Below are positions 53,703 through 64,000 of a DNA stretch of 64,000 nt, piece by piece. Both the position numbers and the translations under genes were made by a program. Position 1 is the first letter of the stretch; each line of letters starts with the position of its first letter. Under the pieces are notes generated by a model that was not told the DNA's origin, made no database searches, and saw only the letters and a program-made list of their open reading frames with translations. This DNA is from Coniferiporia sulphurascens (Eukaryota; Basidiomycota; Agaricomycetes; Hymenochaetales; Hymenochaetaceae): the NCBI GenBank assembly GCA_002794785.1, contig NBBA01000022.1, positions 372,001-436,000 on the forward strand, read 5' to 3'.

Positions 53703-55758
53703 TCAGTCATACCTTCCCTTCCCGGTTGCAAAATTGTTCGTGACTTTGCTTAATAAGAATTCTCCATACACAACAGGAGAGTAGTGCCGTTCCACGCTCA
53801 AGGGCGTGTGCGCGACATGTGCGTGTGCGGAGGGTGTGTGGGGAGTAGCCGGGCTGTGCGGTGCCCTTAAATCGCCCGAGGAAATCGACAGCGAGCTCCG
53901 CACACTCGTCCAGCCACCTGTCGCCCTGTCGGATTCAGCATCGTCTCCGTACGCCGAATGGGAGGCGGAGGAGGCGTCCGGTGAGGCGCGGTAGGAGCGT
54001 TCCCTCTGCTCAGCAACGAGCTCCCTCAGGCGCTGAGTGAGCGTCTCGGCGGGTCCGTCGTGGTGATGATGTGGGTGGGAAATATGGGGCAAATGCGGCG
54101 TGTACGCATACGCGGGCTGGATGGAGTCTTTCTGTAAGCGTAGTGCAGCAGAGAGCGGCTCAACTCGGGCGTTCAAATTTGGTTCAAAAAAGAAAGGAAC
54201 CCTGTCGCAAAGGGCTATCAGCTTTTGCAAACCAGCAATCACAGAAATTAGGCCGTCAACACTTACGAAACACTAGACGAGAAAAACACGTCAGATTGAT
54301 TGGTTTCAAAGAGCCAGATCACTTACCGGTAATTTGTTCCGCGGTGTACAACCCGGTGTAAAGTACTCTTGTACAACCCATTTGTCCAAATCTCCCACAC
54401 TGGCATTGATGAGATCTCAGAGGAGTGTGTCTCGTCTAGGGAACTCACTTTCGCCGATGTTACATACAACACATCCCGGTAAGGGGTCTGCACTAATCCA
54501 GACGCCATCACCGCCTTCTTCCTTCGGAACGCCTAATTTATCCCCGCCTATAGCAGGCTGCTGGGCTATTGGATGGAGCATATTAGCTGGAGAGACGCCA
54601 TCGTTTATGTGTACGCTGGCTGCACTGGGTGCGAGCCCTTGGACTGAGTCTGAGGGGATAGGTGTTGTAGCGGCATCGTCCAAGACTCCATGTTGAGGGA
54701 GAAAAACCTCGAGGGCATTAGGTGTCGGATCCGCATAGAGAAACCTGTGGGTGTTTGAATAAGCGTGTAGATCACTTGCGTTGAACTTACGAACGTTAGA
54801 CAACCATAATCCCTGGAGTAGGGTTCAGTTGACGATGAAATGGCTTAGGCATATCATATGAGTCCTGTTGCTCACTTGTGTGCTCCACATGAGAATCCGT
54901 CATAGTCGTTCGGTAGCGGAGGGTACCCTATATGCGCCATCAGCTTATACAGCGACTGAGGTGCAACACAAAAATGGATAGAACCTATTACTCGCATAAC
55001 CCAAAAGCTGTCGTCAACCTTACTCTTCAGGTCACTCCACTCCTCTTCGGTCATTCCAAGACCGACCGACATCCTACCCGTTCATGAGCTATATTCCCAT
55101 CATTCGTGATTGATGATAGATCACTTACGCCTCCATGACAATCAAGCCCAATACCCTCATCTTATCTACCCATTTTGAGTACTTTTCTCTAAACGTCGGT
55201 ACGGCGTCGTCAGATGGCCATTGATTTTCTCCGTGCAAAGGTTTCGTCTTGTCTGGATGTGCAACCGGCGCATAGAAGTCGAGTCCTTCATGGTTATCGG
55301 CCTTATTATTGGTCACATTTTCCTTTAGCCTCTGATAACCTAATTTTGGGTTTATATTAACGAACGTCATACTTGCATTATCCCGAGATCGCAGCTATGA
55401 GCGCACCTCTTGCCCCATCCTGGTTGGCGAGGCCAAGCTTCTCCTTCTCTGCTTGAGGAAGAGCGAAAAACTGCCTGCGTTTCCCATCTCAGCCCTTAGA
55501 TACAACAGATCTCTGAGAAATCACGCACTTGGCAAGATTCGCGAGCTCGTCCATCTCTACCTGGCTGGCGAACGAAGAGATGTCTAGATAGAAGAAGCCG
55601 TAGGTAAGGCATACGGCGTGGATAGCGGCGGACGTTGAGCGCCGTCCACCGTTGTGGCCTCTGTAGTTATCCTCGGTTGGGTGTATCCATGGCGAGATGT
55701 CTATGATGGGAAGCGAGCGCAGCTTAAAGGAGGGCGAACCGGGCGCACTGGGCGACAT
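53703..55758 (-). CDS. 2-oxoglutarate/Fe(II)-dependent dioxygenase (IPNS-like)
   Basis: Oxidoreductase of the isopenicillin-N-synthase-like superfamily; substrate unknown. The start MSPSAPGSPSFKLRSLPIID leads to ISPWIHP and AVCLTYGFFYLD (DIOX_N domain). Then come the NNKADNHEGLDFYAP region and YPPLPNDYDGFSCGAHKDYG, which carries the HxD iron ligands. GVWISADPLPGCVVCNIGE and WTNGLYKSTLHRVVHRGTNY carry the distal His. IPFFFEPNLNARVEPL follows. Unusual features are an extra stretch of about 55 residues between LEVFLPQHG and DGVWISADP, and a long C-terminal tail that is Ser/Ala/His-rich (HISHPHHHHDG, TPHTPSAHAHVAHTP). About eight exons. Confidence 0.86.
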
Positions 55759-56265
55759 GGTCGATAACCGATGACGAACTCGGACTCCCGAAGTCGCGAA
55801 TCTGGGTGATTTGCGTCGACTTGTCTAAATAGGCAGTCCGTTATCCGCTTTTAGTATCGAAGATATGTACCCCATATGCATTAATATTCCATGCAACGCT
55901 GTTTTGTACACTCGCATCTTACGGGGCCCTAATATTCCGACGCGGTGACCAATGTCTACTCCAACAATCCGCGCTACAGAGCGAAATACAAATCCCAGCG
56001 GCGGGTCAATAATTTAGATGCGAATGAATGATGTAAAAGGCGTTTAGGTAATTAGCGCTGTATTAAAGTGTACGGCGGGACTGCCCTTCTAATTCGGCAG
56101 AGGACGGACAGCTTTCAAGAGGAGAACCCAGGGAGGCACATGCAGTACGAAAGTCACGAAGCCAATCATTCGCTGTCCCGTAGCAGCCAAAACAAAACCT
56201 CCACATGGCGGAACTTCAACAAGACCAGTGACCCCGCGCAGCGTACGCCACAAAAGGGACTATTA
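55759..56265. other. intergenic
   Basis: The dioxygenase promoter and 3' flank of the histone-fold gene. A 69-codon plus-strand frame at 56068-56277 has no recognised motif. Confidence 0.45.
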
Positions 56266-58047
56266 CTAGCGTTGTGAGTAAATCGTCCTCCCTGGAATCG
56301 GCACAGCCACAGAGAGCGCATCGCGGAAATCAACAGCGGCAGCATCTTCTTGCTGGCTTATTAGCGGCGACGTTCGACGTGTACGAGATTGCGCAGACCG
56401 CCGCCGCCCCTGCGGCTTCGTCACTTGTTCACGAATGGATTGTTGAGGGCGGTTTGGACGACCACCGTCGTGCTGTACATCCGCGCCAATTTTTTCTCCG
56501 TTCTCATGAATTCTGTGAGCTACTGGAGAGGGTGGCGGAGGCAACGGTACACGCGTCCAAAGTGTCGGGTCAGTTACACTGTCACCCGCAGACACATGGT
56601 GTATATCGTTGGTGTTCGTAATATTGCCGCTGCCTTGCGGACCGTTTTGCTCACGGTGGCCGTTGACAGGATTATGGTCCGCTTTAAGTCTAAGATGGTC
56701 AACGGCGTCACTCAGCGGGCATTCTTTGTCGTGTAGACCATTGGGGAGGGGGACTTGCTCGTCTCCTGGTCCGGGCGGAAGCACCTTCGACGGAACATGA
56801 CGGTCGGTAGCCATCGCGCGGGGACGAATCTTAATTTTCATCCCCCCACCACCGCCAACACCCTGACTCCCGCCCGCAACGGAGCTTGGGTTAGGGCTAG
56901 CGTTGTCATTGGGCTCCCTGGATCTTGTAGAAGTAGGGGGTCCAGCGCTCGCACTCATTCCATCGGATACACCTTCATCAGAGCTGAGCCTCACTCTCTT
57001 GTTTCTTCGTCTTTCGCTCCGTACAACGGGAGTAGTTGCACTCGAGGCAGCACCTTTAGACTTCGCGGCCGTCTTTCCATTTGTAGTAGCCTTCGCCCTG
57101 CCTTGTCCTTTTGGCGTAGGTGGACTTGTTTTTTGCACGACGCCTGATACTGAGGCTGCATTGTTGTGCTTGTCTTCAGGGCCTATACCATTCAGGAGAG
57201 CGTCACGTCTTTCCAGTATGGCCCTCCGTTCTTCAAGCGCAGCTTTTGGTGTAAGTGTTCGAGGGATTATTTCTACAGTCCAAAATCAGAAATCAGAACT
57301 GGGTCAAATACGTGAGACATGCCCTTTAGAAAATTAAACTCTTCGAAGTAGTGGGCGGTGTCCGCTGCAATGAAAGGTTTAGGTCCAAAAGCTGCGATAC
57401 ACAGGAATGGATACCGAACACACCAAGGTCATTGTAAGTCGTCAGGGCACGGTTGTCCATTTTTGAGCGGGAATGCGCGACTTGAGTTAGGCGGCGAATG
57501 AACTCCTCCTAAACAGCAAATAGAGTGGTTAAACACCAGAAGGAAGAATGCGGAAGGGAACGCGCGAACTGTAGCTAAAGTGATGATGAAAGACGCCTCC
57601 TTAGACGGTGTGCTTATGTCCGCTGGAATCGAAAAGTTTATGTTGGTTGCATGCGCGCAACAGATGAGGGAGGACAAGACACGTACGATCCGACTGCACA
57701 ACTGTCTCTACACGCGACAAAGGAATCAATGACTGTCCGGGCAGCCTGGTCGTCGGTGGCTTCTGACGGGGCTTCTTTGCAGCAGACTTTGAAGAGGTGT
57801 CCATTGTCGAAATGGTCTCCCACTGTGGCTGCAGCGCACTGGGGTCGTCTAGGTCGCTTTGTGATTCGGGGCGGTAAGGGTGGCCAAGACTGCCTAGCTC
57901 GTCGGTTCCATCTGACTCGTAGTCAACATCGTTCTGCTGTGGGGCGGGAGGTTCATCGAGACGTTTTTTGCCCTTTGACGCGGTCTGGGCTTCCGGCCAC
58001 GACTTGCCACCGCTGGCCGAGCTGTGGATGGTGATGCGCGGGGCCAT
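56266..58047 (-). CDS. histone-fold protein (CBF/NF-Y type, POLE4/Dpb3-like) with disordered tail
   Basis: The start MAPRITIHSSASGGKSWPEA leads through an acidic region. The histone fold reads TTRLPGQSLIPLSRVETVVQ, SDPDISTPSKEASFIITLAT and EEFIRRLTQVAHSRSKMDNR, then ALTTYNDL and HYFEEFNFLKGM. These pieces join across three introns. The order of helices and the EEFNFLKG end resemble POLE4/Dpb3 and CHRAC-type subunits, which pair with a second histone-fold protein in DNA polymerase epsilon or chromatin remodellers. Then comes IIPRTLTPKAALEERRAILE and a Lys/Pro/Ser-rich disordered tail of about 290 residues with basic patches (RSERRRNKRVRL, KIKIRPRA). Which complex it belongs to is inference. 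Confidence 0.78.
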
Positions 58048-60803
58048 AAGAGGAGTGGGGTTTAACGTTGACGGCAGAGCCGCAAAAGATAGGTGGGAAA
58101 CTAGGGCGGCGAGGTGCGCGTAACGGTGGACGAGGAGGGCGGTGTTGGGTGTAAAGGAGGATGGAGGGGGAGGAGAGGGACGAGGCGGTTGCTTGGGACT
58201 GATGAAGAGCGGGGGCGGGGAGAATGGTGACGGGGGTGAATTGGCTGGATGTGGCGAACAGGGAACGGGTGTGTATATTACGGACTCGGGTGAAACGCCT
58301 CAGGCAAGGGCCGTCCGCGCGAACCGTCCCCCTGCCTATCCATCCTGTCCCTCCTTCCCTCCTCTCCCAGCCAAACGCGATTAGTAGGTCGTGTCACTCG
58401 CGGTACCTGTCTCTCAACACTCTCTCAGAGCCTATAATTCCTGGCCAGACGAGAGAGGTTACGACGGCCAGGGAGAGCCTTCATGTTCTTTCGCGGTAGT
58501 CGAGGACAACATGTCTCACCGAGTTACTTTCTCTCTACCAGGCAAATTCGGTCCCATTTCCCGCTTTCTCGACAACACGTTAACAATTTTCTACGCTGCA
58601 AGACCGAACATCATATGCTCTCACTGACTTGTATTCCTATAGAAATAATTTCGTCGGTTGCCCGAAGGACTTGAGAACCACCCGTAGCAATCGCGGCTCT
58701 GGGTCCCTATTTTGGGAATTAGCTCCTTCGAAGACAGACCATGTCATTTAACTCTGAACTGAAAATTATCATTGTAAGCCACCATATCTACTTCGTCGCC
58801 TCACGATCTCTCATTACCGAAGTGATCGTACTTAAGCCATGTCTGTGGCTAATGTATGCTCTTGTCTACGTTCCATGCTGACTAAGGTACCTCGGCTTGA
58901 TGTAAACGAGCCCGGATCATTGCCACTTAAATTGCTTAAATCCTCAATATGTTGTCATGATTTCTAACAGGCTTTTTTTCGGCAGAGACGTGGGGTCCGG
59001 AGACTGCTGCGACTAAGTTGGCTATTTCCCCTGGCGAGTTGTCGAGTTTTTTCTTATGCATCATAACTTCTGTTCCCAAATGCGGTAACGAACATCCGCA
59101 TTTACTCAGGTTAAATTACCAGGCCCGCCTTGCAAGAATCTACAGCCCCTGTGATTCTTGGAAAGGGTTCTCTTTGATGCCAGAAAGCTAATACACGGAA
59201 TAGGCTGATTATTGGAGACTACTAATGATTAAGGCAGACTGTAACTGGGGGTACCCAGTTTAGTAGTGTGGGCTACACAGATGTAACTCATCCACGATCA
59301 TGTCCTCGGAGAAGAATTCCGCTAAGCCCGATTGCTCGACAGGTGTAACAAGCCATATTCAAAGAAATTGCATCAGTCGCGACTGCTGACGGGCTTAGAG
59401 ATACAGAGGCCCCCGGGTAACAGATACCCACGAGATGTGGAGAACCTTAAAGGTACGAGTAGACCGGACTTCGTCGAGCAGGAAGTCGATTGGCGCGTAT
59501 AACCGGCTTTACCGGAACCTGTAATTGAGGCTAAATTGTCTGTGAATCGAATACTTTCGTCTTGTATCTATTCATCTAGGAAAGAATATCAAACCTGTGT
59601 TCAGGTATGACTGGAATGATGTAAAGCATTAGGCCGATATATTCAGGAGTATAAATACGCCTTTAATTACCAAGGGAGAATGTATGATGCGCAAGGACAA
59701 ACAGACGGCAAATGAATACGTTCGTAAAGGTCATCTAATTGATCAAGAACATAAAATATTTTAGGGCTCACCGATTTGATCAGACAGGACATACTTGAAC
59801 ATGCCCTCAGACTGAGTGGGATTTACACCTGCTTGATCGGCTGATCTGTCCCGAGCGATTGTATTAAGCCCTGCTCTCACTATTCCTTCTCAGAGACCCC
59901 ATGCAAAATGCCGCGAGGGGACCGATTATGATCCTTCTACGACCATAACTAAATGCATCCAAGATCTCCGCATAACGTCCTCTTTTCGTAGAACTTTTTG
60001 AGTGCCTCTTGAAATGACCGGTCGTGCAGGGGGCAGCACGTTTCCTGGACTAAAATACAGCATGATGACGCAAAAACGCATGAAGGGTATTTATGAAAGA
60101 TACTTTCATGGACAGTAACGTGCGTGCCCGGGGCCCAGGGCATATGCGGGGTCGGAAGACGGCTGACTGAGTTTGGGACACCGAGTGGGTTCTATGTGTG
60201 AAATGCGGGTGCGGTGTGATGTGCATGATTGCTGCGCACCAAACTCCCAAGATACCTGGTTTGCAAGGAGGATTAAATGGCACAGCTGTGAAGACACATC
60301 GCTCCTAGGGTGCGCGATCTGGACCTATGGACGGTGTGCACTCGCACTCCGAACGCAGGGAAGGAAAGCTTGTGGCACAGGCCTACTAGGGCTGAGGGGG
60401 ATCAGCCCTCTCAACGGGCAGCCTCAGAGATCCGAATCCCGGGGCAGAGGTTGTCGGCTGTTCTTAATGTTAGGGATTTACGGATTTATTCTAGCCAGCT
60501 GTGCAATTCCATCAACAGGGAGGGGATGCGAGGTCTAGAAAACAAGAGATCTACATTTGTTCGAGTCACATAGACCAATACTGTACTTGTACGAAAGTAG
60601 ACGATGCGGTGCTTCAAAACCTCCCTTCACCCTCCATATTGCTGCACACGACGCTCGTCAGAACTCTCCCCTCCTTCGTCTTCCCCAGCACTACCCTACC
60701 GTCCTTGTAATTCTATCTCTCGCCCGAACGCCCCGTCTGTGCCGGTGAAAAAAAAACTTATTTGAGGGCTGTCGCTGGTACATCCGCCTACTATCGTCGT
60801 ATC
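58048..60803. other. long region without recognised gene
   Basis: The first 350 bp are G-rich promoter sequence of the histone-fold gene. From 58675 to 59948 there is no open frame of 60 codons on either strand. A nested perfect hairpin lies at 59218-59267 and a smaller one (GGGCTGA/TCAGCCC) at 60389-60408. Frames at 60050-60750 have no recognised motif. The last 150 bp are the leader of the PP2C gene. No tRNA or other RNA gene was recognised. Confidence 0.45.
59218..59267. repeat. nested inverted repeat (hairpin)
   Basis: Outer arms ACTACTAA (59218-59225) and TTAGTAGT (59260-59267) are exact reverse complements. Inside, directly abutting the right arm, ACTGGG (59244-59249) and CCCAGT (59254-59259) pair around GGTA. 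This leaves an 18-nt bulge on the left side. It lies in the middle of the ORF-free stretch. Confidence 0.5.
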
Positions 60804-63314
60804 ATGGTACGTCTCGCCACTACCGTCCTGTCCTTCCCTATCTCGAGGAGAGGCTAATCGCCGCTTTTATGTACGTTTTAGGGTCAAACACTATCGTCAC
60901 CAGGTACGTTTACGTCGCTCTTTCGCGTATATGCTCTGTTTTCCTCGGACCGTTCGCTAACTGGTCCGCCTATTTGGCTTGCTCTAGATACCGAGAAACA
61001 CTCAAAATCAGGCGGAGATGGCAAATTTCTGTACGGATTGTGTGAGATGCAAGGCTGGCGCATATGTGAGTTTTTTGTGATTATATATACTCGTGTCCAG
61101 GAAACGACACACTTCATCATTCCGAAGACCCGAGGTCGAGGGTGTTAAAAGCGTCAATTTTACTTAGTCGACCTCTATTGCGGCAACGTTCATGCACATT
61201 TGTTTTCTGATCGTTGGTTTCGTGTTCGACATGGCCGTTGGCACTTTTGCATTCTCGGTTTCTTGCTATTTAATATTACGATGGCCGGGATACATCTTCA
61301 TATCCTGTTGAAAGCCGCCACATGAAATAGAGCTAACGTACATTTTACCAACAGCGATGGAAGATGCGCATACGATTGAATTAAGTTTAGAGGACGAGAA
61401 GGGTGGAAACAATGCGTTCTTCGCCGTTTACGACGGTCATGGCGGTCAGTCCTGCTGTTTCTATTTTTAAATATCCGTTTATGTTTTATGAATAGGTGGA
61501 AGCGTGGCAAAATATTCCGGAGAAAATGTCCACAAACGATTAGTGGGGGAAGATGCGTACCAAGAGCAACAGTGGGAAAGCGCTCTTAAGAAGGCATTCC
61601 TCGACACGGACGAAGACATCCGGGCGGGTGAGTTCTGGTCAGTAACATTTTCGTTATCCTTAGCGGCTTATATGCCCGCATGATGGGAATGATAGATTCT
61701 CGATTTTTCAGGGACCCGTCGGGGTGCACAGCTGTTGCGGCGCTCGTCACTCATGACAGCCGCGTTTTCGTTGTAAGTCGCGGCTTGCTTTACCATTAGA
61801 CACGGAGCCGTAATTTTGTTCCAATACAGGCAAACGCAGGGGACTCACGCTCCGTCATCAGTGTTAAGGGGGAGGTAAAGCCGTTGAGCTTTGACCACAA
61901 GCCACTTAATGAAAGTTAGTGCGATTTTGTTTTTTTAGGTGGACAATATAAGTTAATAAGCCATTGTCTATAGCCGAGATGACGCGAATCCGGAAGGCTG
62001 GGGGATATATTGAGTATGGACGGGTTAACGGTGAACTATGCTACGACACTGAACAGGAATGGATCCGTCCTTACACTTGTTTGTCCGACCCATAGGAAAC
62101 CTTGCATTGTCTCGGGCAATTGGCGACTTCGAATTCAAAAAGAATGTCGCGCTCGCACCGGAGGATCAGATTATAACGGCCAACCCAGATGTTACGGAGC
62201 ACCAACTTACAGAGGAGGATGAGTTCCTTATCCTTGCATGCGATGGTACACATCGGTCCCAAGCACCCACGATTATACGCTTACATTCCTTCCCTTAGGT
62301 ATTTGGGATTGTTTATCCTCACAGCAGGTCGTCGACATTGTCCGTCTACAGATCTCGCAACGCAAGGAACTCTCTGAAATCTCCGAGTTTATCTGCGACC
62401 ACTGCTTGGCACCAGACACAACTTCAGGTGCAGGTGTCGGCTGTGACAACATGACGATTCTCATCATTGCCTTACTCAACGGTCGTACTAAAGAACAATG
62501 GTATGATTGGATTGCGGACCGTGTCAAACAGGGTTATGGCTACAGTACGCCTTCGGAAGTGCCGCAACTTTACTCCCCAAGTCGGGTCAACGCTTATCGT
62601 ATGCGCCGACAGGCGCAAGAAGAACGCATGGAGCGCGACCGCGCAGATGCCGGTCGGTTTAACGGGAATGGCATAGATGGCAGCACCGGTGGAGTCTTTG
62701 GAGGCCGCGGCGTGGGAGGAGCGACCAGCGCTCTTGGGATTGCGCGAGCTATGCTCGGAGCGGGAATAGGGTTCCATCCGAGTACTGGAATGGACGATGG
62801 CACAACAATGTTCGCCAATGATGATTCGGACGACGAAGAGAGCGAGGAGGATATTGAGATGGGGAATGCCGGCAGCAGTACGGATGGTCCCCAGGCGTTC
62901 CTTTCATCATTGAGTCTTCGGCAGCCCTCTTCAGACGTGACGAAAAGTTTAAAGGCGCAGCTGGACGAGCTCGACATGCATGACTCTGGGTCGCGTATCG
63001 AAGAATTAAGCGACGATGAAGGGGATGAAGCTACAACTGGAAGGGGTCACGATGAAGATCAGATGATGAGCGATCCCGGAGACGAAGCGCTGCAAGCTTT
63101 TGGGGCGCAAGGCAAGACACCAGGATCTGTGCAACATACAACCAACGGGCTATCTGCAGAGTCGTCAGGGGAAGCGCCGCCACCGCCTACACCGCTTGTA
63201 AATGGTGACATTAAAGTAAAGCAGCTGAGCCCCTCGCCGGGTGGGGACGAGGCATCTCCCGCCGTAAAGGCCGAAGGTCTCATGGACGGCAGCGAGGGTC
63301 CGATTAAAGGCTAG
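60804..63314 (+). CDS. PP2C-family protein phosphatase (PTC2/PTC3-like)
   Basis: Mn2+/Mg2+-dependent Ser/Thr phosphatase acting on stress MAP kinase and checkpoint targets in fungi. The first coding exon is only the ATG (60804-60806), followed at once by a GTACGT donor; exon 2 gives GQTLSSP, the usual PTC2/3 N-terminus. Then [154 protein letters not shown] and [20 protein letters not shown]. The metal-binding DGHGG, DG and DN residues are all present. The C-terminus is extended and acidic. The stop is TAG at 63312-63314. Confidence 0.94.
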
Positions 63315-63743
63315 TAGATCGTCCACTCACAGCATTAATCCTCAAGCGAGGTATCAACGTTTGTTTTCATATCGACATGGATCAAAGACATGTCCTGTTG
63401 TGGCACTTATTCCCTGTTGTATTCCTTTTCTATTTACTTTCGCTCTAAGGTATTGTGTGGTCCCTAATCACGTACTGTGTTGGTTCCTAACTTCCCCATT
63501 CTCATGATATGTATGTACGAGCACGCAGTGCATCCGTGTGTTGCCACCTTACCTTGCCCGACAAATAGGGGTGCAATCCTCTGTATCATTTCTCTAAAGT
63601 ACTCATTCATGGGACTGTAAAAAGTCTGCAATGTCGTTGTATACTTGACTCGAATTTTTCTCTACAACTCGCATCTTTCATTTGTCTGCGTGACACAATG
63701 GATAAAGCTACACGGATGAGTCGTATATCTGAGTGCGTCCTCG
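63315..63743. other. intergenic between convergent genes
   Basis: The 3' flanks of the PP2C gene and of the partial gene at the right edge. Nothing else recognised. Confidence 0.5.
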
Positions 63744-64000
63744 TCAAGATAATTCCCTTACAATCACCATTTCCTTTTCGCAAAGACACAACAGAACAGG
63801 GCCACCGCCGGCCCTTTTTACAGCCCCGACTCCAAGCAACGCGCCCATACTGCCACCGCTGACTTTCAAGATGGCCTGTTTCGCCCAGACGTTCTTGTCT
63901 TTCACGCCTCGGTAGATGTATACATTACCTCCTCCGACGCCCGTCCCACTCTCAAAAGCGAGCTCAGATTCGGATGAAACATGGAACCTGAAACGTGTGT
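63744..64000 (-). CDS. C-terminal part of an unidentified protein (runs off the window)
   Basis: Read on the minus strand, the frame is open from the right edge for 85 codons. It includes SSESELAFESGTGVGGGNVY, IYRGVKDKNVWAKQAILKVS and GGSMGALLGVGAVKRAGGGP, and ends VLLCLCEKEMVIVRELS followed by TGA at 63744-63746. The mix of residues looks like real protein with beta-strand character. No start codon is in the window and I do not recognise the family. An intron within this part cannot be excluded. Confidence 0.5.
   Translation of the reverse strand, partial: TRFRFHVSSESELAFESGTGVGGGNVYIYRGVKDKNVWAKQAILKVSGGSMGALLGVGAVKRAGGGPVLLCLCEKEMVIVRELS

Noticed and set aside
60425..60445. GATCCGAATCCC resembling a tRNA B box
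   Set aside because: No matching A box, acceptor stem or anticodon arm could be placed around it on either strand.

Overview
The window is eukaryotic and almost certainly fungal, most likely an Agaricomycete-type basidiomycete. The coding regions are broken by many short introns of about 45-70 nt with GT/AG ends. Genes sit on both strands with short divergent promoters, and there are no operons, ribosome-binding sites, tRNA genes, rRNA genes or CRISPR arrays that I could see. Products were assigned by joining exons by eye and reading conserved motifs, so the outer limits of genes are firmer than individual splice sites.

Left part (0-19 kb). NTA1 (N-terminal amidase of the Arg/N-degron pathway) and APC2 (cullin subunit of the anaphase-promoting complex) are divergent around a palindromic ATCACGTGAT. 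AMP deaminase (AMD1) follows. Then comes a block of four major facilitator transporters. Two are monocarboxylate-transporter-like paralogues placed head to head (8955-10967 minus, 12374-14495 plus) around a 1.4 kb repeat-bearing spacer. The other two are DHA1-like paralogues in tandem on the minus strand (14752-16822 and 17164-19195). A hypothetical three-exon gene may lie just upstream of the last one.

Middle (19-34.6 kb). Two gene-poor stretches (19.9-24.0 kb and 26-30.5 kb) flank a gene for the beta subunit of the SNF1/AMPK kinase. A RecQ helicase with a RECQL5-like C-terminus follows at 30.5-34.6 kb.

Right part (34.7-64 kb). This is a dense housekeeping region: a C2-domain protein, the methionine-salvage dehydratase MtnB/MDE1, the ribosome-biogenesis helicase DHR1/DHX37, the RNA/DNA helicase SEN1, translin, SAGA subunit SGF29, a small heat-shock protein, a 2-oxoglutarate/Fe(II) dioxygenase, a histone-fold protein of the POLE4/Dpb3 type, and a PTC2/3-like PP2C phosphatase. 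The tail of one unidentified gene runs off the right edge. A stretch of about 2.7 kb before the PP2C gene has no recognisable gene.

Several genes concern RNA or chromatin (SEN1, translin, DHR1, SGF29, RecQ, histone-fold), but they are independent transcription units and I see no reason to call them one system. I did not find a clear new biological system. The best leads are the divergent transporter pair with a perfect palindrome in its shared spacer, a 221-nt intron-like insertion in one transporter, a GC-AG intron splitting the Walker A motif of the RecQ gene, and the TFIIS-like/RECQL5-like tail of that helicase.
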